A stretch of 49,722 bases of DNA from Actinomycetota bacterium. Its GTDB lineage: Bacteria; Actinomycetota; Acidimicrobiia; Acidimicrobiales; JAJPHE01. Positions within the stretch are counted from its first letter, which is position 1; the number at the start of each line of letters is the position of its first letter. The translations under genes and the position numbers were made by a program. The DNA lies in contig JAJPHE010000106.1 of NCBI GenBank assembly GCA_021325435.1, positions 1-49,722 on the forward strand. Direction: 5' to 3'. This document shows positions 1 through 7,521 of this stretch, piece after piece. The notes under the pieces were generated by a model, which saw only the letters and a list, made by a program, of their open reading frames with translations, did not search any database and was not told where the DNA came from.

Positions 1-405
1 GGATACCAGCATCCCCATGGGGTGGGCGTCGTAGTGGAAGCCGTCCATGAACCGCTTGCGCATGTTCTCGTGGATGAACGTGTGGTAGGTGATGTCGTGG
101 CGCCACGCCTCGAACTGCTGGGGGGTCGGCAGCTCACCGTGGATGAGGAGGTAGGCGACCTCGAGGTAGGTGGACTGCTCGGCCAGCTGCTCGATCGGGT
201 AGCCCCGGTAGCGGAGGATCCCCGCCTCTCCGTCGAGGTAGGAGATGGCGCTCGAGCAGGCCGCCGTCTGCATGAAACCGGGGTCGTAGAACCAGACGTC
301 GGGGAGGAGCTTGTGCCACTCCCCCGCCGAGATGCCCCCGTTCTGGATGGGTATCTCGATGGTCTCGCCGGTGCGGTTGTCGGTGATCGTGACGCTCTCG
401 GCCAT
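1..405 (-). CDS. gltA: citrate synthase, N-terminal part (cut by window edge)
   Basis: The 135 visible residues begin MAESVTITDNRTGETIEIPI and continue with LPDVWFYDPGFMQTAACSS, ISYLDGEAGILRYRGYPIEQ and LLIHGELPT. These are the N-terminal blocks of bacterial type II citrate synthase, which condenses acetyl-CoA and oxaloacetate in the cytoplasm as the first step of the TCA cycle. The reading frame is open to base 1; the catalytic histidines and aspartate lie outside the window. ATG at 405 is the natural start because the family N-terminus aligns there. The divergent neighbour starts at 514, leaving a 108-bp shared promoter region in which I see no clear operator. The 2-methylcitrate synthase subfamily usually lacks this N-terminal beta domain, so true citrate synthase is preferred. 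Confidence 0.93.
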   Translation of the reverse strand, partial: MAESVTITDNRTGETIEIPIQNGGISAGEWHKLLPDVWFYDPGFMQTAACSSAISYLDGEAGILRYRGYPIEQLAEQSTYLEVAYLLIHGELPTPQQFEAWRHDITYHTFIHENMRKRFMDGFHYDAHPMGMLVS

Positions 406-513
406 TCCACCCCTCGTGCTGGTCCCCGGAGCGGGCTTCCTCCCGTCCGGCGTCCTGTCCGGGCCATCCTATGGCCGCATCGGCGAGGCGCCACCCGGTG
501 CTAGATACGGGGG

Positions 514-2274
514 ATGTCGAGGCCAGCCCGGTCGGCGGCGGCGGTGGTGGTGCTGGGGGCTGTCGGCTCGCTGCTGCCCGGCGCGCCCACGGGGGCGGCG
601 GCGGCAGCGTCCGCCCCCACCGTGCAGCCGGCTGGTAGCCCCGCCTTCGCCCAGGACGCACCCGACCCCGACGTGATCCGGGTGGGGACGACCTACTACG
701 GCTACACGACCGGCACCACGTGGGGTAACTACATCGGGGTCCTCACCAGCACGGCGCCGTCGTCGGGATGGCGGACCGCCGACGGCCAGACCTACGGGTC
801 GACGGCGATGGGGCCGCTGCCGTCGTGGGAGAAGGTCAACACCCAGACCTCCCCCGGGGTCTTCGCCTGGGCCGGGCGCTACGTCATGTTCTACGACGCC
901 TTCGACCCGTCGGTCGGCCACTGGTGCCTGTCGGTCGCCACCGCCTCCTCCCCGACCGGTCCGTTCGATGACAACTCGGCGGCCCCGTTCGAGTGCCAGG
1001 CCGACGGCTCGGTGGACCCGAGCCCCTTCGTGGACGCCTCCGGGCAACCCTGGTTGTACTGGAAGGAGAACGACGGCTCGGCCTCCACCCCCGCCTACAT
1101 CTGGGCCGCCCCCCTGGCGCCGACGGGAACGGCGCTGGCGTCGTCGCCGACCCAGGTGCTGACCCAGGACACGGTCAACCACCCGTGGGAGACGACGGTG
1201 GAGAACCCCGACATGGTGCTCGCCGCCGGCTCCTATTACCTCTTCTTCTCCAGCGGCAGGTGGGACTCGTCGGGCTACGCCGAGGGCTACGCGGTGTGTG
1301 ACGGCCCCGCCGGACCGTGCACCCAACCCCAACCCGGCCCCCTGCTGGCGTCCTACGGCCAGGTGGCCGGCCCGGGGGCGGCCACCGTGTTCGCCGACCC
1401 GTCCGGCGCCACGTGGATGGCCTACGCGGCGTGGACCTCGCCGTGCACCTCCTACTCGTGCGGGGGGCAGCGCCGGCTGTACGTGGCGCCCCTCACCTTC
1501 GGCGGGCCGGCGTGCTCCCCACCGGCACGACCGGCCGGCTACCGCTTCGCCGCCGCCGACGGAGGGGTGTTCGACTTCGGCAACCTGCCCTACTGCGGTT
1601 CGGCGGCCGGGGCGGCCGGGGCGACGGTGGTCGGCCTGGCCGCCACCCCCGACGAGGGCGGTTACTGGTTGGCCACCGCCTCGGGGCGGGTGGCGGCCTT
1701 CGGCGACGCCGCCTTTAAGGGCGACGCCTCCGGCATGGCCCTGGCCGCCCCGGTGGTCGGCCTGGCCGCCACCCCCGACGGGGCCGGTTACTGGCTGGCC
1801 TCGGCCGACGGAGGGGTCTTCGCCTTCGGCGACGCCGCCTGGTACGGGTCGATGGGCGGCACCCGGCTGGCGTCCCCGGTGGTCGGGATGGCGGCCGACC
1901 GCACGACCGGTGGCTACTGGCTGGTCGCCGCGGACGGAGGGGTGTTCTCCTTCCACGCCGCCTTCCGCGGCTCGGCCGGGGCCATCCGCCTCAACCGGCC
2001 CGTGGTCGGCATGGCCGCCACCAGCGACGGCGGCGGCTACTGGCTGGTGGCGTCCGACGGCGGCATCTTCACCTACGGGGACGCCGCCTTCCTCGGCTCG
2101 GCCGGGGCCATCCGCCTCAACCGGCCGGTGGTCGGAATGGCCGCCACCAGCGACGGCGCCGGCTACCGGCTGGTGGCCTCCGACGGCGGGGTGTTCTGTT
2201 ACGGCGACGCCCCCTTCTACGGGTCGACCGGGTCGATAACTTTGGCCCAGCCGGTGACGTCGATCGGCGGCTGA
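514..2274 (+). CDS. exported GH43-like glycosidase with C-terminal repeat propeller
   Basis: A 586-residue protein. Residues 1-30 form a signal peptide (RPARSA, hydrophobic stretch, Ala-rich cleavage region). Residues 45-335 resemble a five-bladed GH43 (arabinanase/xylosidase type) catalytic domain. All three expected acidic residues are present: D51 in APDPDVI (general base), D168 in SVDPSPFVD (pKa modulator) and E230 in VENPDMV (general acid). Residues 343-585 hold six copies of a roughly 42-residue unit with consensus DGGVFSFGDAxFxGSxG followed by PVVGMAATxDGxGYWLVA. The same unit recurs in the copper protein at 38946-40949. The exported location suggests action on a plant or microbial polysaccharide; the substrate cannot be read from sequence. 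ATG 514 follows a GGGGG ribosome binding site, with a possible -10 (TAGATA) very close upstream. Confidence 0.85.
   Translation: MSRPARSAAAVVVLGAVGSLLPGAPTGAAAAASAPTVQPAGSPAFAQDAPDPDVIRVGTTYYGYTTGTTWGNYIGVLTSTAPSSGWRTADGQTYGSTAMGPLPSWEKVNTQTSPGVFAWAGRYVMFYDAFDPSVGHWCLSVATASSPTGPFDDNSAAPFECQADGSVDPSPFVDASGQPWLYWKENDGSASTPAYIWAAPLAPTGTALASSPTQVLTQDTVNHPWETTVENPDMVLAAGSYYLFFSSGRWDSSGYAEGYAVCDGPAGPCTQPQPGPLLASYGQVAGPGAATVFADPSGATWMAYAAWTSPCTSYSCGGQRRLYVAPLTFGGPACSPPARPAGYRFAAADGGVFDFGNLPYCGSAAGAAGATVVGLAATPDEGGYWLATASGRVAAFGDAAFKGDASGMALAAPVVGLAATPDGAGYWLASADGGVFAFGDAAWYGSMGGTRLASPVVGMAADRTTGGYWLVAADGGVFSFHAAFRGSAGAIRLNRPVVGMAATSDGGGYWLVASDGGIFTYGDAAFLGSAGAIRLNRPVVGMAATSDGAGYRLVASDGGVFCYGDAPFYGSTGSITLAQPVTSIGG
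1540..2271 (+). repeat. six tandem ~42-residue propeller units within the GH43-like protein
   Basis: Coding repeat, residues 343-585. Each unit opens with xxADGGVFxFG, has a GSxG turn in the middle and ends with VVGMAATxDGxGYW. Units 4 and 5 are nearly identical (both contain GSAGAIRLNRPVVGMAATSD), which suggests recent duplication or gene conversion. Unit 2 is the most diverged (ASGRVAAFGDAAFKG) and the sixth unit is cut short after its PVTSIGG end. Six units of this size fit a beta-propeller closed by the last unit (inference). Confidence 0.8.
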
Positions 2275-2321
2275 CGCCCGGCCGCCCACACCGGGCCGGC
2301 CCGAGACTGGGGAGGATCGCC

Positions 2322-3248
2322 ATGCCGTTGGACCCGCAGGTCCGCCAGGCCCTCGATCTGTTGGAGCAGCTGGGCTTCGCCGGGTTCGCCGCCTCCGGCC
2401 TTCCCCCCGACCAGGTCCGGGCTCTGATGTCGGCCCTGCCCCGTGAGGCCGGCGAGGAGCTGCCCCGCGTCGAGGACCGCACCGTCCCCGGGCCCGCCGG
2501 CGAGGTGCCGGTGCGCATCTACGACCCCACGGCGCGGGGTGACGCCCCGGTGGTCGTGCACTTCCACGGCGGGGGGTGGGTGGTCGGCGACCTCGACACC
2601 CACGACCACACCTGCCGGGCCCTGGCCCGGGCCTGCGGCGCGGTGGTGGTGAGCGTCGACTACCGGCTGGCCCCCGAGCACCGCTACCCGGCGGCGGTGG
2701 AGGACTGCTGGGCGGCTACCCGGTGGGTGGCCTCCCACCCGGCCGAGGTCGGCGGGGACACGACCCGTCTGGCGGTGGCGGGCGACTCGGCCGGAGGCAA
2801 CCTCGCTGCCGTGGTCTCGCTCATGGCCCGCGACTCCGGCGGGCCGGAGCTGGCCTTTCAGCTACTCGTCTACCCGGCGGTCGACGCTCGCATGGGGTGG
2901 CCGTCGATCGACGAGAACGCCGAGGGCTACCTGCTCACCAAGCAGGACATGATCTGGTTCTACGGCCACTACGGATGTCCTGACCCGACCGACTGGAAGG
3001 TCTCGCCCCTGCTGGCCGAGAACCACGCCGGGCTGGCGCCGGCGCTGGTCATCACGGCCGAGTTCGACCCGCTGCGCGATGAGGGCGAGGCCTACGCCGA
3101 GAAGCTGCGGGCCGCCGGCGTCAACGCCACCGCCACCCGCTACGACGGGATGATCCACGGCTTCTTCGGCATGAGCGCCACCATCGACCGGGCCGGCGAC
3201 GCGATGAAAGAGGCGGCCGAGGCGCTGAGCCGGGCCCTCAACGACTAG
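2322..3248 (+). CDS. alpha/beta hydrolase of the HSL (hormone-sensitive lipase) family
   Basis: 308 residues, typical length for the bacterial HSL esterase family. The oxyanion-hole motif HGGGWVVGD is at residues 82-90. The nucleophile S156 is in GDSAGGN, the acid D249 in EFDPLRDEGEAYA, and the catalytic histidine H279 in GMIHGFF. No signal peptide or membrane segment, so it is probably cytoplasmic and acts on short acyl esters. It starts 47 bp after the GH43-like gene on the same strand and could be co-transcribed; ATG 2322 has GGAGG upstream (GGGGAGGATCGCC). Substrate unknown. Family call is secure, specific function is not. Confidence 0.9.
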   Translation: MPLDPQVRQALDLLEQLGFAGFAASGLPPDQVRALMSALPREAGEELPRVEDRTVPGPAGEVPVRIYDPTARGDAPVVVHFHGGGWVVGDLDTHDHTCRALARACGAVVVSVDYRLAPEHRYPAAVEDCWAATRWVASHPAEVGGDTTRLAVAGDSAGGNLAAVVSLMARDSGGPELAFQLLVYPAVDARMGWPSIDENAEGYLLTKQDMIWFYGHYGCPDPTDWKVSPLLAENHAGLAPALVITAEFDPLRDEGEAYAEKLRAAGVNATATRYDGMIHGFFGMSATIDRAGDAMKEAAEALSRALND

Positions 3249-3256
3249 GCGACCGG

Positions 3257-3291
3257 GGGCCGCCGCCCGCCGGGGCGCCGCCCGGCGGCCC
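3257..3291. terminator. hairpin between convergent genes, candidate bidirectional terminator
   Basis: GGGCCGCCG (3257-3265) pairs with CGGCGGCCC (3283-3291) across a 17-base GC-rich loop. It lies between the ends of two convergent genes and touches the last base of the minus-strand stop codon. There is no U-tract, so it is a candidate only. Confidence 0.4.
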
Positions 3292-4430
3292 TACTGGGAG
3301 ACCCAATCGATGATGGCGAGGCACATCTCGTCGCTCGATCCGTCGCCCCACGTGACGAATCGGGGCGGCAGCCGCCGCAACGCCGGCAGCATCTGGTGCA
3401 GGGCCGGGTTGTAGGTGCAGTTCACCTGGATGCGGTCCGCCGGCGTGACCGCCACGCCCGGGCTGACGTCGTAGGACCGCTGGTAGTCGAAGTTGAAGTT
3501 GGTGACGTCGAGGAGCACGTGCTGTTGGGGCGTGCCCGGGTCGAGGACGATCGACATGTCCTTGCCCAGCAGGTGCATGTGGGCGGTGAGGCGCAGGATG
3601 CGCCCGGAGAAGGGCACCGGCCAGGTGCAGCTGGTCGAGTCGCCCGCCGGCGGGTTGTTCGCGTCGCGGCCGCACACCGTCTCGATGGCGTCGACGAAGC
3701 GGGGCAGCTCGGGCCCGAAGCGCTGGCCCAGGTCGGCCAGCGACGCCTGCCGGTCGCACAGCGGGCCGCTGACCCCGGCGGGGCACGGCACGTCGGGAGG
3801 CGCCGGCAGCAGGGTGAGCTTGAGCGGAGCCAACTTGGTGGTCGCCGGCACCGTCTGAAGGACGAGCTTGCTCTTCACCGGGGCGTGGCCCACGAGCAGG
3901 TTGTAGTGCACCTGCATGACCACCAGGCTGCCGGCGGGGAACTGGATGCCGGTGCCGGCCGGAACCACGTCGAGACCGTGCCCCGGCGCCCACGCCGACA
4001 GCCATGGGGTCCGCCCCAGCCCGGCCAGTCCCTGCTTGGGCAGCACCGACTCACCGAAGCAGGTCCACCCCTGTCCGTCCCCGTCGGCCGCCTTGGCCTG
4101 CTGGGCGAGGTCGGGTGGGATCAGGAACAGGATGGCGTGATGGACCTCCGGGCTCTCCGGGAAGAAGTGGCTGGCCACGATCATCGAGTCGGCCTTGAGG
4201 CCCGGGTCCACCAGGGTGCAGTGGTAGTCGTCGGTGCCGCCGCCCGGCGGGGGCACCGGCTGGTACGGATGGGCGGACTCGAGCGTCATGGCCACCGCCC
4301 CCGGCTGCATCTGGTCGGCGGCGGTGGCCGTGGCCGTGCCGGTGGCGGCCTTAGGAGGCTGGGCGGTCCCGCAGGCGGCCGCGGCCAGGGCGCCGACCAC
4401 GACGAGAGCCAAAAGGCGAGAGGCGCGCAT
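3291..4430 (-). CDS. exported PHM/DBM-like type 2 copper monooxygenase, probable lipoprotein
   Basis: 379 residues from ATG 4430; a longer in-frame extension to 4661 is low-complexity and covers the upstream gene, so it is rejected. Residues 1-20 form a lipoprotein-like signal ending AAAAC20. The rest matches the two-domain fold of peptidylglycine alpha-hydroxylating and dopamine beta monooxygenases, with every expected copper ligand visible: H97-H98 (EVHHAILF) and H175 (MQVHYN) for the CuH site, H284 and H286 (TAHMHLLGKDM) and M369 (SSDEMC) for the CuM site. Several cysteines (71, 124, 216, 225, 253, 268, 338, 370) suggest disulfides, consistent with export. These enzymes hydroxylate C-H bonds using O2 and a reductant; bacterial substrates are mostly unknown. 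It follows the SRPBCC gene on the same strand. A second copper protein is encoded at 38946-40949. Confidence 0.8.
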   Translation of the reverse strand: MRASRLLALVVVGALAAAACGTAQPPKAATGTATATAADQMQPGAVAMTLESAHPYQPVPPPGGGTDDYHCTLVDPGLKADSMIVASHFFPESPEVHHAILFLIPPDLAQQAKAADGDGQGWTCFGESVLPKQGLAGLGRTPWLSAWAPGHGLDVVPAGTGIQFPAGSLVVMQVHYNLLVGHAPVKSKLVLQTVPATTKLAPLKLTLLPAPPDVPCPAGVSGPLCDRQASLADLGQRFGPELPRFVDAIETVCGRDANNPPAGDSTSCTWPVPFSGRILRLTAHMHLLGKDMSIVLDPGTPQQHVLLDVTNFNFDYQRSYDVSPGVAVTPADRIQVNCTYNPALHQMLPALRRLPPRFVTWGDGSSDEMCLAIIDWVSQ

Positions 4431-4953
4431 GGTCACACCAGTTTGGCGGCATATCGCTCCTCGAGCCCGTCGGCGGGGGCGGGGACGCCACCCCGTCGAG
4501 CCGGGCGGCGATGCGGTCGAGGAGCCGGTGCCAGCCCGCCCCGGTGCGGGGGATCTGGGTGGTCGGGTCGCCGGCCCACGAATAGCGCTCGGCGGACCGG
4601 CGCAGGTCGGACATGGTGAGCACGTGGGTGAGGGTGAGGCGGCAGCCGCCGTGCTCCTCATCGAGCCGGTAGGTGACCCGCGCCTCAGGGTTCACGTCCT
4701 CCCAGAAGGTGTGCTCGAGGAGGTGCGGCGGCTCCACCCGCACGATCCGGTCGACCACCCGATCGCCGGTCTGGTGGCGGGTCACGAACCGGCCGCCGGG
4801 GCGCAGGTCGATCTCGACCTCCCACCCCGACCAGGCCGCCACCTCCTCCGGGTCGGTGATCGCCCGCCACACCGCCTCCACCGGATGGGCCAGATGCCGT
4901 TCGTAGTGGAGGGTGACCGTCTCGCCCGACCGCTCGATCGAGCCTTCGTTCAT
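4351..4953 (-). CDS. SRPBCC (AHSA1/START-like) protein, apparently frameshifted near the C-terminus
   Basis: From ATG 4953 the frame encodes an activator-of-Hsp90-ATPase-like START domain: GETVTLHYERHLAHPVEAVW, ITDPEEVAAWSGWEVEIDL, GGRFVTRH and GGCRLTLTHVL. The start overlaps the arsR stop as ATGA (4950-4953), so the two are translationally coupled, a very common ArsR-SRPBCC arrangement. After residue ~160 the frame becomes low-complexity (SPPPPTGSRSDMPPNW) and runs 80 bp into the next gene. A different frame encodes GVPAPADGLEERYAAKLV then TGA at 4433-4435, a typical family C-terminus ending just before the next ATG. From 4953 to 4433 is 521 bp, one base short of a multiple of three. I therefore suspect a one-base deletion (real or sequence error) near 4485. 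Ligand unknown. Confidence 0.8.
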   Translation of the reverse strand: MNEGSIERSGETVTLHYERHLAHPVEAVWRAITDPEEVAAWSGWEVEIDLRPGGRFVTRHQTGDRVVDRIVRVEPPHLLEHTFWEDVNPEARVTYRLDEEHGGCRLTLTHVLTMSDLRRSAERYSWAGDPTTQIPRTGAGWHRLLDRIAARLDGVASPPPPTGSRSDMPPNWCDHARLSPFGSRRGRRPGRGRLRDRPAS

Positions 4954-5264
4954 GGCTTCTCCTCTCGTGTCCGGTCGAGGTGGGCCTCGAGGGCGTCGAG
5001 CCGACCGGTCCACAACTGGCGGTAGGCGGCGATCCAGTCGTCGATGGCCCGCAGCCCCTCGGGCTCGACCCGGTAGCGCCGGTGCTGGGCTTCGACCCGA
5101 CAGGCGACCACGCCGGAGTCGCGCAGGATGCGCAGATGCTTGGACACCCGCGGCTGGCTCAGGCCGAGCGCCTCGACGAGCTCGCCCACATGACGCTCAC
5201 CGTGGCGCAGCTCGTCGAGGAGCTGGCGCCGGGTTGGGTCGGCCACGACCGTGAAGGCATCCAC
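4950..5264 (-). CDS. ArsR-family transcriptional regulator
   Basis: 104 residues, a complete winged helix-turn-helix. VADPTRRQLLDELRHGERHV and LVEALGLSQPRVSKHLRILR are the DNA-binding helices; DSGVVACRVEAQHRRYRVEP is the wing. The N-terminal metal motif ELCVCDL of metal-sensing ArsR proteins is absent, so a metal ligand is unlikely; it belongs to the group usually paired with SRPBCC proteins. Its stop overlaps the START of the SRPBCC gene by 4 bp. A perfect 16-bp AT-rich palindrome 18 bp upstream of its start codon is the probable autoregulatory operator. Confidence 0.92.
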   Translation of the reverse strand: MDAFTVVADPTRRQLLDELRHGERHVGELVEALGLSQPRVSKHLRILRDSGVVACRVEAQHRRYRVEPEGLRAIDDWIAAYRQLWTGRLDALEAHLDRTREEKP

Positions 5265-5281
5265 GGCCGCAGTATGCCCTA

Positions 5282-5297
5282 GACGTTATATAACGTC
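5282..5297. promoter_or_regulatory. 16-bp perfect palindrome, probable ArsR operator
   Basis: GACGTTATATAACGTC is a perfect dyad, very AT-rich against this background. It lies between the end of the potassium channel gene (5306) and the arsR start (5264), where the arsR promoter must be. ArsR dimers commonly bind AT-rich dyads over their own promoter, so autorepression is the likely role (inference). Confidence 0.65.
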
Positions 5298-5305
5298 AAG
5301 GGAAT

Positions 5306-6328
5306 CTAAGTGCCCAGGCTGGTGGGGCTGGTCGGGCTTTCGACCAGCCGGGTCAGGTCCCCCAGCTGGGTTTCGGTTCCTATGGCGATGAGGACCTGAT
5401 CGGCGGTGACCACCGTGTCGGGGGACGGGTTGGTGATGAAGCTGCCGTCGGGTTGGCGCAGGGCGAGAACCAGGGCGCCGGTCCGGGCCCGCAGCCGCGA
5501 GTCGCGCAGGGTCTGGCCGGCCAGCGGAGAGCCGGTGGGCAGGCGGACCTCCTCGAGACGGAACTCGACGTCACCCCCGTGGCTGACCACGTCGAGGAAC
5601 TCCGACACGTGGGGCTGCAGGAGGAGGGCGGCGATCCGCGACCCGCCGATGGCCTGGGGGTTCACCACCCGGTTGGCCCCGGCCCGCAACAGCTTCTCTT
5701 CCGATGACGTCACCCGGGCCCGGGCCACGATGAAGATGTCCGGGCGCAACGTCCTCCCCGAGAGGGTTACGTAGAGGTTGTCGGCGTCGGAGCTCATGGC
5801 GGCGACCAGGGCCCGGGCCCGGTCGATGCCGGCCTCGCGCAGCACGGCGTCGTCGGTGGCGTCCCCCACCACCGCCGGATGCTCGATGTTGGCGACCCGC
5901 GAGGCGTCGATGTCGACCACCACGAGGGGCACCTCCTTGTCCGAAACCCGGTCGGCGATCACCCGCCCGACCCGGCCCCAGCCGCACACGACCACGTGGT
6001 CGCTCATGCCGGCGATCTTGCGTTCCATGCGGCGCCTCCCGAACATCTCGGCGAGCTGTCCCTCGATCAGCGCCTCGAGGAGGACGCCGAAGGTGTAGAG
6101 CGCCGTTCCGACGCCCACGAGGATCAGCACGATGGTGAAGACCTTGCCGGCGGTGGTCAGCGGGTGGACCTCGCGGAAGCCGACGGTGGTGATGGTGGTG
6201 ACGGTCTGGTAGACGGCGTCCAGCGGGGAGAAGCCGAGAGCCCAGTAGCCGAGCGTCCCTCCCAGCACGACGAGGGTCAGAGCGGTGGCCGCCGCCCGGA
6301 TCCTCACTCCCACCCGCGAGTCAGGCAC
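5306..6328 (-). CDS. two-TM potassium channel with RCK (TrkA-N/TrkA-C) domain
   Basis: 340 residues. TM1 is about residues 11-31, a pore loop with filter TTVGF at 47-51, and TM2 about 62-84. An RCK domain follows: HVVVCGWGRVGRVIADRV is the NAD-type Rossmann start at 111-128, with VVVDIDASRV and VVGDATDDAVLREAGI later. A TrkA-C domain sits near 258-335 (LPTGSPLAGQTLRDSRLRAR). The architecture is that of MthK-like ligand-gated K+ channels, active as membrane tetramers with an octameric gating ring. The filter has TVGF where TVGYG is more usual, common among bacterial 2TM-RCK proteins. The GTG start at 6328 overlaps the previous gene's stop by 8 bp (GTGCCTGA), so translation is probably coupled. 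Confidence 0.92.
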   Translation of the reverse strand: MPDSRVGVRIRAAATALTLVVLGGTLGYWALGFSPLDAVYQTVTTITTVGFREVHPLTTAGKVFTIVLILVGVGTALYTFGVLLEALIEGQLAEMFGRRRMERKIAGMSDHVVVCGWGRVGRVIADRVSDKEVPLVVVDIDASRVANIEHPAVVGDATDDAVLREAGIDRARALVAAMSSDADNLYVTLSGRTLRPDIFIVARARVTSSEEKLLRAGANRVVNPQAIGGSRIAALLLQPHVSEFLDVVSHGGDVEFRLEEVRLPTGSPLAGQTLRDSRLRARTGALVLALRQPDGSFITNPSPDTVVTADQVLIAIGTETQLGDLTRLVESPTSPTSLGT

Positions 6329-7433
6329 AGGCGCCGGCCAGGGTGGACAACTCGATGGCCCGCACCGAGTGGCGGGCGGTGTTGCGGTCGAGGCCGTTGG
6401 TCACGTAGCTGAACGACAGCCCCGAGACCGGATCGGCCCACGCCACCTGCCCGTAGGCGCCGTCGTGGCCGAAGGTCCGGGGCGACACCGAGCGGCCGAA
6501 CCACATGCGCAGCCATCCGTAACCGTCGTCGCCGGCGACCACCAGGCCGCGCGTCCGGTTGGCCGGTATGCCGTCGCGGCTGGGGTCGGCGAGCCGGTTG
6601 CGGATGACGCTGGTCGCGTCGGCGATGACCGCCGGGTCCCACACCTCGTCGGGCGGCCGCAGGAGGGCCTGGTAGTAGAGGGCGATGTCGGAGGCGGTGC
6701 CGATCAGCCCGCCGGCCGGAATGCCGATGGCCCGGGCCCCGGGGTCGTTCAAGGCCAGGGCGAACGGATCCATCGACAGGTCGCCGTCCGGCGGCGCCGG
6801 CAGGCCGGCGGCGACGTGCTCGCCGGGGGCGGCGGGCTCGCCCGCCAGCACCATGTCGACGACGTCGGACTGGCGGTCGGGGTCCTCGCCGAGACGCAGA
6901 CGGGTCAGGCCCAGCCGGTCGAGCACCCGATGGTGGAGGAAGGCCCGGTAGTCCTCGCCGCCGAGCGTCTCGATCAGCTCGGCGACCACCCAGTAGCTGG
7001 AGACGGGGTGGTAGGCGTAACGGGTGCCGGCCGGCCATTCGAGCCTCCAGCGCGAGAAGGCCCGGCGCCGGCTCTGGCTGGACCCCCACTCGTCAGGGGC
7101 GAGAGGGGCGAGCGGAAAGCCGGCGGTGTGCAGCAGCAGGTGCTCGACGGTCACCGCCTCCTTGCCGTTGTCGCCGAAGCCGGGCAGGTAGGAGGCGACC
7201 GGCGCTTCCGGGTCGAGCCTTCCCTCCGAGAACAGGGCCCACGCCGCCGAGGCGGTGACCCCCTTGGCCACCGACCAGGCCAGGTAGCGGCTGTCGTCGC
7301 TCGCCTCCCCGAAGGTGGCGGCGGCCACGATCTCCCCGTGGCGGGCCAGGGCCAGCTGGCAGGAGGGAAGCAGGCCGTCGTCGACCTCGCGCCGGGCCCG
7401 GGCCATCAGCGCCTTCACCTTGTTGTTGTCCAC
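6321..7433 (-). CDS. serine hydrolase of the beta-lactamase/D-alanyl carboxypeptidase-like family
   Basis: 370 residues from GTG 7433 (VDNNKVKALMARARREVDDG), chosen because AAGGGGGCGGCA precedes it; longer in-frame extension is low-complexity. The SxxK nucleophile motif is in YLAWSVAKG. A second motif lies around YAYHPVSSYWVVAELIE and the third, HDGAYGQVAW, replaces KTG as in class C-like esterases. No signal peptide is visible, suggesting a cytoplasmic esterase (EstB-like) rather than a periplasmic lactamase. It overlaps the K+ channel gene downstream and is divergent from the BtuF-like gene (88-bp gap). Substrate unknown. Confidence 0.88.
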   Translation of the reverse strand: MDNNKVKALMARARREVDDGLLPSCQLALARHGEIVAAATFGEASDDSRYLAWSVAKGVTASAAWALFSEGRLDPEAPVASYLPGFGDNGKEAVTVEHLLLHTAGFPLAPLAPDEWGSSQSRRRAFSRWRLEWPAGTRYAYHPVSSYWVVAELIETLGGEDYRAFLHHRVLDRLGLTRLRLGEDPDRQSDVVDMVLAGEPAAPGEHVAAGLPAPPDGDLSMDPFALALNDPGARAIGIPAGGLIGTASDIALYYQALLRPPDEVWDPAVIADATSVIRNRLADPSRDGIPANRTRGLVVAGDDGYGWLRMWFGRSVSPRTFGHDGAYGQVAWADPVSGLSFSYVTNGLDRNTARHSVRAIELSTLAGACA

Positions 7434-7521
7434 TGCCGCCCCCTTCACCTGGGCTCTGACTACCACGTCGGGGCCCCGGGCGCGCCCGAGGGCGGGGCGC
7501 AGGCGGCGCGACCATCTGGCG

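Noticed and set aside
469-2289. 606-residue open frame antisense to the GH43-like gene
   Set aside because: Low-complexity Gly/Val/Arg-rich translation caused by high GC; the plus-strand frame has family motifs and a signal peptide.
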